Positions 58,520 to 64,000 of a DNA stretch of 64,000 nucleotides are shown here, piece after piece. Source of the stretch: Gammaproteobacteria bacterium 45_16_T64 (lineage in GTDB: Bacteria; Pseudomonadota; Gammaproteobacteria; Pseudomonadales; Ketobacteraceae); the NCBI GenBank assembly GCA_002162955.1, contig MABD01000057.1, positions 186,001-250,000 of the forward strand, written 5' to 3'. Position 1 is the first letter of the stretch. Every line of letters starts with the position of its first letter. A model generated the notes under the pieces. It was not told the DNA's origin. It ran no database searches and saw only the letters and a program-made list of their open reading frames with translations. The translations under genes were made by a program, and so were the position numbers.

Positions 58520-60919
58520 TTATTGACCGTATAACGAAGAAATGTCGATATTGACCCGATGGCTCACAAGTTTCGCGAGTGCCCTTACTATCGTAATATG
58601 ATCGTCAGTGCCTCTTGCATTTACTGGGACACAAACGTGGGGTACCGCATCATCACCATGCTTAAGTATTTTATCGATCCATGTTGAACAAGAACGGTCT
58701 GCGCCCATCTCTACAAATACTCGCACGCCAGAATCCACCATCTCTTGGATTAAGCGTGGAAAATCAACCGGCTCAGTAAATGACTTGGCAATACTATTTG
58801 CAATGGCTTTAGTTCGGTGAGGAACGGCTTTGTATACACTGGTCGAATAATAACGAACTGAACTACGTTCATTAACATCGATGGAATATAGATCAACGAT
58901 TCGATCATACTCCGCTTTCGCTGGCGCACTATGAATTGCAGACGCAAGTTCCAGGGACATCGCTCGCGTACCTAGCTTCTTAACCACACGTTGACAACCC
59001 TCTGGATCACCACCAATCAACATATTGTCGGGTGTATTAATAATGGTTAAGAATACCTTCTCTTCTCCAGCAACAACCTTTGACACTTCTTCTGGATTGC
59101 CCCGTAGACTATAGGTATTCCATAGTTTAGTGCCTGATTCATCCGTCTTGGCCAACCCCCAAAAATCTTTAAGTGCGTACAACTCACCCGTGATATTATG
59201 TTTAAACGTTGGGTGATCTGCCAAAGGCTCACTTAGACAACCTGGGTCTGTCCACGCATCTAAGGCAACATACATACTCACTTCACCCATGCTATAACCA
59301 ACACCCGCGTTTGGCTCTAGCTTAAATTGATCTCGAAAGGCCTTTGTCAGTAGGTAACCCATACCGACACCACATTCACTGATCTTATGTAGGTTTACTT
59401 TTAGTTCTTTCTCGACCTGCTTTTTCTGTTTTGGGCTTAACTTGTGCCTCGCCCTGGGGTAAAGCAAATCCTGTTTAACTGACTTGCCTGAGTCCCGAGA
59501 CATGCAATTCAGGCTTTCAGATGCCTTTGGAAAGAGGTGAAATAGATCTCGGCCAAAATCCACATAAGGAGCACCAATACCTGGATACACAAACGCTACT
59601 TCAGCGTCTGGGCCAACCGGTGTTGGGGTAAAGAAACTACCTTTCGGTGTTTTCCTTTCGACTCCAGTATCAAATGCTGCTTTTAGACCCGCAAGCATCA
59701 ATTCAACTTCGTTATCGAGTACTTCTTGGGATTCACCCAATACTACAAGCGAATATTCTGACGTTGCTTGATCTTTTTTATGTTGACTGAAATAGTCTGC
59801 AGCCAAGCTCTTTAGGTTCTCTGCACCCGCAATATCAGATTGCAATTGGCGTAATTTTGAAGACAACTGGTCGAAGCTGTTCCCTGCCATTGGATAAAAG
59901 CACCAACTAGCACGAGAAAAATATTTATTGTCACGACCCACTAGCGCCCTATTTTCAGCCAGGACAATGTGACAAGACTCTTTCGAGCTTGTAATGTTGA
60001 CAGCAGACTTGCGCCCACCCAGCGCTTTATTTTCAAACCAAGGAGTAGACTCTGTCGCCACATAAAACGGAGAGTTATCCCAAGCTTGCTGATCTGCAGG
60101 CGCCTCCCAGTTTGACACCATCGGTATATAATGATGACGCAAACTTAGCGACGTACTAACAACAGACACTAACGCCTGTACCGCACCGCACTCACCTACG
60201 TTATTGAGTGAAGAACCCAGCGCACAGGTTAACTCTTTATTAGCCTGACCATACACCTCAACTAACCCAAGTAATTCTGCCTTATTGACACTGGCAGTAT
60301 CACTGCCAGTAACATCGACAAACTCGATATCACTAGCTTTAACACTCGCATCCGCAAAGGCTAAGGCACAGGCATCTGTCACTTCCTTACCACTTCCGTA
60401 ACCTTCGACATACGAATGAGCCATACCATTTAGCGACACATCACCGGATAATACAATCGCGGCAGCAACAGACGCTTTCGGATGCACTTGCTCTGTCAAA
60501 TTAACCCCGACATCAAAGGCAAGCGTTTCGATAAGGCTGCCTGCATTAACATCATCACGATTAACTGCACCCTGAAACGCTGCAATCATGACAGTGCTGC
60601 CCTTCGCAACGGAGAGCTTCGCGTTATCTAAGGCCAATGCTAGCGAATCAAATCGACGTATCGTTTTAAAACCATTGGTCGACGCTACATTTCCTTCACC
60701 TAGAAGATACAGCTCGACACTATCCTTATGTAGATCGGTCGTTGAAACAACTCCATCCAGAAAAGAAGCAAAAGTTTGCTCCGTAACAGCGATAGCTCCA
60801 GCATCATATTGCTCGCTAACCAAAGACTGACCTTCATAGATTGATTGATCAAAACGGTCCAAACCCGACTCGCCATTAATCAATACATCCATAGCAACAA
60901 TGGCTAAAGGACGACTCAT
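58520..60919 (-). CDS. pfaB: PfaB: degenerate KS/CLF-like plus acyltransferase subunit
   Basis: 799 residues. The N-terminal ~330 residues are a shortened KS/CLF-like fold with no KS Cys/His/His set (starts RPLAIVAMDVLINGESGLDRFDQSIYEG). The AT domain (about 440-760) has AFVYPGIGAPYVDFGRDLF, GVGYSMGEVSMYVAL (nucleophile about 540) and VFVEMGADRSCSTWI. Both halves align by eye with the CLF and AT of PfaC (AIVGMD...GLSQFEQSIYDG; FVYPGGFASYVGLGKD; GYSMGE), so PfaB looks like a copy of that part. PfaB is the product-determining AT in known EPA/DHA systems. ATG overlaps the upstream stop as ATGA, with GGTGGG seven bases before. Confidence 0.93.
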   Translation of the reverse strand: MSRPLAIVAMDVLINGESGLDRFDQSIYEGQSLVSEQYDAGAIAVTEQTFASFLDGVVSTTDLHKDSVELYLLGEGNVASTNGFKTIRRFDSLALALDNAKLSVAKGSTVMIAAFQGAVNRDDVNAGSLIETLAFDVGVNLTEQVHPKASVAAAIVLSGDVSLNGMAHSYVEGYGSGKEVTDACALAFADASVKASDIEFVDVTGSDTASVNKAELLGLVEVYGQANKELTCALGSSLNNVGECGAVQALVSVVSTSLSLRHHYIPMVSNWEAPADQQAWDNSPFYVATESTPWFENKALGGRKSAVNITSSKESCHIVLAENRALVGRDNKYFSRASWCFYPMAGNSFDQLSSKLRQLQSDIAGAENLKSLAADYFSQHKKDQATSEYSLVVLGESQEVLDNEVELMLAGLKAAFDTGVERKTPKGSFFTPTPVGPDAEVAFVYPGIGAPYVDFGRDLFHLFPKASESLNCMSRDSGKSVKQDLLYPRARHKLSPKQKKQVEKELKVNLHKISECGVGMGYLLTKAFRDQFKLEPNAGVGYSMGEVSMYVALDAWTDPGCLSEPLADHPTFKHNITGELYALKDFWGLAKTDESGTKLWNTYSLRGNPEEVSKVVAGEEKVFLTIINTPDNMLIGGDPEGCQRVVKKLGTRAMSLELASAIHSAPAKAEYDRIVDLYSIDVNERSSVRYYSTSVYKAVPHRTKAIANSIAKSFTEPVDFPRLIQEMVDSGVRVFVEMGADRSCSTWIDKILKHGDDAVPHVCVPVNARGTDDHITIVRALAKLVSHRVNIDISSLYGQ

Positions 60920-61809
60920 GCTATACCCACCTTTCCTTTTTCTTTAACACGTTGGTTATTCACTTCATTTTGCAGAAACAAAGGGTTCAACGCTTCGCTA
61001 ATAGTCACTTCCGCACCCGTCAGTCGTGAATAAACCTCACCCTCAGCAGAGTGAAACGTCACATTCGCAGACATGTTAGTGGCCTGACTATTGACTACCT
61101 CAAGCGTTACATAAAACTCTGTATCTACAGGCACGTTACTGTACAGCTCACAGCGTACCGCACTCGTCGGCAAACTCCCCTTCCCTGAGGTTCTTCGCAC
61201 CCAGACAAGCATCGCCTGATAGTACAAGTCATCTACAAACGGATTGGTTGATCCGATGGCAAATTGCCCCTGATCAAGCTTACCAACTACTGGCGCTTCA
61301 CATCGAAGCTGAAGCGTTTTGTCATCTTGTAACACTATATTTTTGATACCTTGAAAACTGGCACCATGAAAAAGTGTTCCATCAACATATGGACTCTGCT
61401 GTTCAATCGGTGCTTTTCCGGTATCAACTGCCAAACGAGCATCAACGTCTACACTAGGCACCTTTTGTACCAGCGACAGCTCAGCTGCATAGTGATTAAC
61501 ACGAAACCCTTTGGGGTTTGTACTCCACACTTTTACAGACACCGAAACCGCATCATGTTGATACTGTGTTTCTTCCACATCCATGGTCACTTCATCATTT
61601 TGCTTTCCGTCAAAAACAATACCTTTAAAAAGCTTGTAATTGTCATAAGCAAAAAAACGATAACCAGGATAAAGGCTTTCGCACACGCTCACCATCCAGT
61701 TGGTGGCAGATACAGTGGGTAACACCGCGTTGCCACCAAAACAGTGATCCGCCAAGAATGCGTTAGCATCCTGACGGATCGTTCTGGTTACAGAGAGTGT
61801 GCCACTGGC
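60916..61809 (-). CDS. pfaA: PfaA C-terminal dehydratase (DH) domain in the -1 frame
   Basis: Open frame continuing pfaA in the -1 register. It is free of stops from 61827 to TGA at 60916. It encodes a polyketide-type double-hotdog DH: the catalytic His motif ADHCFGGNAVLP (HxxxGxxxxP) and, later, the second motif DDLYYQ (DxxxQ). Read after slippage at 61809-61815, the sequence begins ASGTLSVTRTIRQDANAFLADHC, so the first beta strand of the DH fold is present. Independent translation could only use TTG at 61755, which would leave the catalytic His at residue 4 and remove that strand. So this is best read as the tail of PfaA (KS-MAT-ACPn-KR-DH), joined by frameshifting, or split by sequence error. 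It overlaps pfaB by ATGA. Confidence 0.8.
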   Translation of the reverse strand, partial: ASGTLSVTRTIRQDANAFLADHCFGGNAVLPTVSATNWMVSVCESLYPGYRFFAYDNYKLFKGIVFDGKQNDEVTMDVEETQYQHDAVSVSVKVWSTNPKGFRVNHYAAELSLVQKVPSVDVDARLAVDTGKAPIEQQSPYVDGTLFHGASFQGIKNIVLQDDKTLQLRCEAPVVGKLDQGQFAIGSTNPFVDDLYYQAMLVWVRRTSGKGSLPTSAVRCELYSNVPVDTEFYVTLEVVNSQATNMSANVTFHSAEGEVYSRLTGAEVTISEALNPLFLQNEVNNQRVKEKGKVGIA

Positions 61810-64000
61810 TTTTTTCCTGCATTGCCCTCAGTGCTTGGTGTGTCACCACCATCAGCTCGCATGTCATTGCCAATCATGATCTGTAACCGATCATTCTTGG
61901 CCGCTGCCATTTCATTAGCAAAGAGTTCGGACCCTGCTTCTAGCGGAATAACAAATACGTTACGTTGTTGGAACATTTTCTTCAGTTCCGGTGTAACCAT
62001 TCCGCCATCCCAAGGACCCCAGTTAAACGAAACTACGTGACAGTTAGGGTGCTGCTGCTTAAACCGTAGCGCTGTCTTGTTTAGGATTTCGTTTGCGACT
62101 GAGTAATCTGCTTGACCTTCGTTTCCGTAGAAACCAGCACCAGAAGAGAACAATGCTAGATGCTGGAGTTTCTTGACATCTACCGCATTCAGTAACGCCG
62201 TCATCCCCTGAACTTTAGTTGAATAAACAGCATCAAAGTCAGCGACTGTTTTCTGCTCAATGTACTTATCTGCAAGTACGCCTGCACCGTGAATAATCCC
62301 CGTCACTTCACCGAACACAGAGATCGCAGGAGCAATCCTTTCTGGCATTGCGTTAACATCTGTCACATCAGCGCTGATGTACATCGCCTTGCCGCCAACC
62401 CGCTCTATCGTTGCGAGCGCATTGGATATTTCACGGGTAGAAAGTACTGGGCGTAATAACGCATTAACTTTAACTGGCGTTGGCTTGTCGCCTTGCGCAA
62501 TCAGTTCCTGCATGGCCAGCTTTTTAAGTTCGCCTTCATCTAAACAGTTTTGAACCCAAGTAGGCTCTTCGCCATCATAGACAGAACGACCTAACAAGAT
62601 GAACTTGCACTTATAGCGAGCAGCAATTTTCTCTACGCACTTAGTCGTCACACCCTTCGCCCCGCCACTCACAAGGAATACAGAATCTTGAGTGATCGAA
62701 TTACCGGATTCTACAGAGTAGCTATCGATATCTAAGGTTTCCAATGTCACTCGGCCTTTAGCACCGTGACCAACCTCAACCAACTGGCTGTTTACATCAT
62801 GAAGCTCAGACACAATACACTTCGCAGCATCTTTAGCGGTCTTCTTAGACGCGATATCAATGGCGCGGCAGAACACATTTGGCCACTCAAGCTTTAGCGT
62901 CTTAGTTAGACCAAACAGGCCACCTTGAACAATATCCTCTCCAAGAGAGTTACCGTAGCCTAATGAACCATCCATTCTTGCAACCGTCACAAATGCGCTT
63001 CGACCCGTAGTCGCTGCACTGTTCAGGGTTGCTTTAAGGTGCTTCGCAAGTAAGAAGCTATTTAGCAACATTGCTTTGCTAGCTTCTGGATAGCTAATGC
63101 CTTCTTTCGTTGATGCCGCAGCAGGCTGAATGGCAAATACTGAACCAATAGCACCCACATTCGCTTGAATGGTATTCAGACTATCAACCAATGCTTCTTC
63201 AGAAACATCAGCCATCTGAACACACGTCGCATCTTTAACACTACTAGGCTTCACGATAGTAGTAGGTAACTGTAGTACCGCAGGCTTCCAACCTTTCGAC
63301 ACTAGCTCTTTCGCAAGTATGCCCGCGATTTTAGAACCATCATCTACGATCAGTGCAACATTTTCTGCTGGCACTTCAATAGCTAGAGCATCAGCTTCTG
63401 GAAGCACTATCACTTCAGCAATACTGCTCGGTGCCCAACCATCATCTGCGACTTCAACAGGTGTTGTTGCTACAGACGATGATGCAGACGCTACATTGGC
63501 GCTAGCGGAAAAAGCTGTTGCATTTAGATAGTCAATGATCTCGCCTAGCGTACGTAATTCCGATAACTCATTTGCATTCAAATCAGGCAACCCAGTCAGC
63601 GTGTCTTGTACGCCACCTAGGATTTCAACACGCTTGATAGAATCAATTCCCAAATCAGCCTCAAGGTCCATTTCGACCTCTAGCATTTCCTCGGGATAAC
63701 CCGTCTTATCAGCCACCACTTGCATCATGACCTGGGTAATCTCTGCGATACCGGGTGCAGCACCAGCCGCTGGGACTGCCGCTATTGGCTCAGCTACTTG
63801 AGAACCAGAAACTTGGGCAGTCATATAATCGACGATTTCCCCTAGTGTTCTCAGCTCTGATAATTCATTCGCGTTTAGCTCAGGTAACTCAGGTAACTCA
63901 TCCTGTACAGCACCTAGAATCTCAACTCTCTTGATTGAGTCAATGCCTAGATCTGCTTCCATATCCATTTCAAGCTCAAGCATTTCCTTCGGATAACCCG
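61788..64000 (-). CDS. pfaA: PfaA: PUFA synthase subunit, visible part ACP-ACP-KR (N-terminus beyond edge)
   Basis: The frame enters from the right edge and stops at TAA 61788-61790. Visible domains in order: an ACP with GIDSIKRVE at the edge, a second ACP with the same motif 99 residues on, an Ala-rich linker, and a large KR region (about 180-705) with SVFLVSGGAKGVTTKC (NADPH), VLLGRS-like FILLGRSVYDG, GEVTGIIHGAGVLAD and the catalytic LALFSSGAGFYGNEGQADYSVANE. Known PfaA is KS-MAT-ACPs-KR-DH; here the zero frame ends seven codons after the KR-DH linker slippery site, and the DH lies in the -1 frame. KS, MAT and further ACPs must be outside the window. First gene of the operon in the window. 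Confidence 0.95.
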   Translation of the reverse strand, partial: GYPKEMLELEMDMEADLGIDSIKRVEILGAVQDELPELPELNANELSELRTLGEIVDYMTAQVSGSQVAEPIAAVPAAGAAPGIAEITQVMMQVVADKTGYPEEMLEVEMDLEADLGIDSIKRVEILGGVQDTLTGLPDLNANELSELRTLGEIIDYLNATAFSASANVASASSSVATTPVEVADDGWAPSSIAEVIVLPEADALAIEVPAENVALIVDDGSKIAGILAKELVSKGWKPAVLQLPTTIVKPSSVKDATCVQMADVSEEALVDSLNTIQANVGAIGSVFAIQPAAASTKEGISYPEASKAMLLNSFLLAKHLKATLNSAATTGRSAFVTVARMDGSLGYGNSLGEDIVQGGLFGLTKTLKLEWPNVFCRAIDIASKKTAKDAAKCIVSELHDVNSQLVEVGHGAKGRVTLETLDIDSYSVESGNSITQDSVFLVSGGAKGVTTKCVEKIAARYKCKFILLGRSVYDGEEPTWVQNCLDEGELKKLAMQELIAQGDKPTPVKVNALLRPVLSTREISNALATIERVGGKAMYISADVTDVNAMPERIAPAISVFGEVTGIIHGAGVLADKYIEQKTVADFDAVYSTKVQGMTALLNAVDVKKLQHLALFSSGAGFYGNEGQADYSVANEILNKTALRFKQQHPNCHVVSFNWGPWDGGMVTPELKKMFQQRNVFVIPLEAGSELFANEMAAAKNDRLQIMIGNDMRADGGDTPSTEGNAGKKPVAHSL
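61809..61815 (-). other. Candidate programmed -1 frameshift site A_AAA_AAG in pfaA
   Basis: On the coding (minus) strand the zero frame reads GGA AAA AAG, so the heptamer A_AAA_AAG is exactly in slippery phase. GAGGG (61825-61829) ends 9 nt upstream, like the Shine-Dalgarno stimulator of E. coli dnaX. Downstream, starting after CCAG, TGG/CCA and ACA/TGT arms can form an imperfect stem. The zero frame stops 18 nt after the heptamer; the -1 frame has a stop (61828-61830) just upstream and is then open for 303 codons. Only a shift in this interval joins KR to DH. Confidence 0.7.
63519..64000 (-). repeat. Tandem acyl-carrier-protein repeats of PfaA (two visible)
   Basis: Two ACP units with near-identical cores, MxLEADLGIDSIKRVEILG(A/G)VQD and LNANELSELRTLGEI(V/I)DY. 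The phosphopantetheine serines are at 63936-63938 and 63639-63641. The period is 99 codons (297 bp). More copies are expected beyond the right edge, as bacterial PfaA proteins carry several. Confidence 0.9.

Noticed and set aside
60916-61755. The DH region as a separately translated gene starting at TTG 61755
   Set aside because: This start would place the catalytic His at residue 4 and remove the first strand of the fold. The same frame is open upstream to the slippery run and encodes DH-like sequence there.
63519-64000. The 297-bp repeat at the right edge as a mobile or noncoding repeat
   Set aside because: It encodes tandem ACP domains with DSIKR motifs in frame; it is protein-domain duplication.

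Overview
The window looks like part of a chromosome from a marine, heterotrophic, aerobic gammaproteobacterium with moderate GC. The evidence is the secondary-lipid (pfa) polyunsaturated fatty acid synthase operon, a TonB2-type iron/nutrient uptake system with a DUF3450 and a TtpC-like component, 7TMR-DISM hybrid kinases, a GlyGly-CTERM protease and a YceH homologue. I cannot name the species. No rRNA, tRNA, CRISPR array, insertion sequence or phage gene is visible, and both edges cut through genes.

Layout. 1-4.3 kb (minus): a left-truncated aldehyde dehydrogenase, a glutamine-synthetase-like gamma-glutamyl ligase and a FapA/DUF342 protein. 4.4-15.9 kb: an amidase, a 7TMR-DISM hybrid kinase, a short zinc-ribbon protein, a tiny membrane ORF ending inside a perfect 50-bp palindrome, a SulP anion transporter, a tandem GST-N/glutaredoxin-fold protein, a TerB-like protein, a REC-REC-kinase, MobB and a dicarboxylate/amino-acid symporter. 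15.9-21.4 kb: an RND/MMPL exporter, a lipoprotein hydrolase and YceH. 21.4-24.0 kb (minus): a three-gene acyl-chemistry set (BAHD-like acyltransferase, hotdog thioesterase, alpha/beta hydrolase). 24.2-26.4 kb: a secreted trypsin-like protease behind two near-identical palindromes, plus a small lipoprotein. 26.4-33 kb (minus): an enoyl-CoA hydratase and the MksF-MksE-MksB condensin operon, with no MksG/JetD gene. 33.3-34.4 kb: GAPDH. 34.4-39.4 kb (minus): DUF3450-TtpC-ExbB-ExbD-TonB-TPR behind a Fur-like box. 39.7-48.9 kb: a DHH phosphoesterase, a small membrane protein, a triple-receiver hybrid kinase, an exported DJ-1/PfpI protein divergent from a MocR regulator, and a second 7TMR-DISM hybrid kinase. 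49-64 kb: a 4HBT thioesterase (plus) convergent with pfaD, pfaC, pfaB and pfaA (minus, pfaA running off the right edge).

The most notable region is the pfa operon. The pfaA reading frame stops just after the ketoreductase domain, and the dehydratase domain continues without a break in the -1 frame. The frame change is confined to a 36-nt interval that contains A_AAA_AAG in the correct phase, with a Shine-Dalgarno-like GAGGG 9 nt upstream. This is the dnaX-type arrangement for programmed -1 frameshifting; a homopolymer miscall is the main alternative. In addition, PfaC carries an acyltransferase domain between its chain-length factor and dehydratases, and PfaB reads as a second copy of that CLF-AT half.

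Functional reading: PfaA (KS/MAT expected beyond the edge, then ACPs, KR, DH), PfaB, PfaC and PfaD together would build a long-chain polyunsaturated fatty acid, and the neighbouring 4HBT thioesterase could release it. The required phosphopantetheinyl transferase (PfaE) is not in the window.
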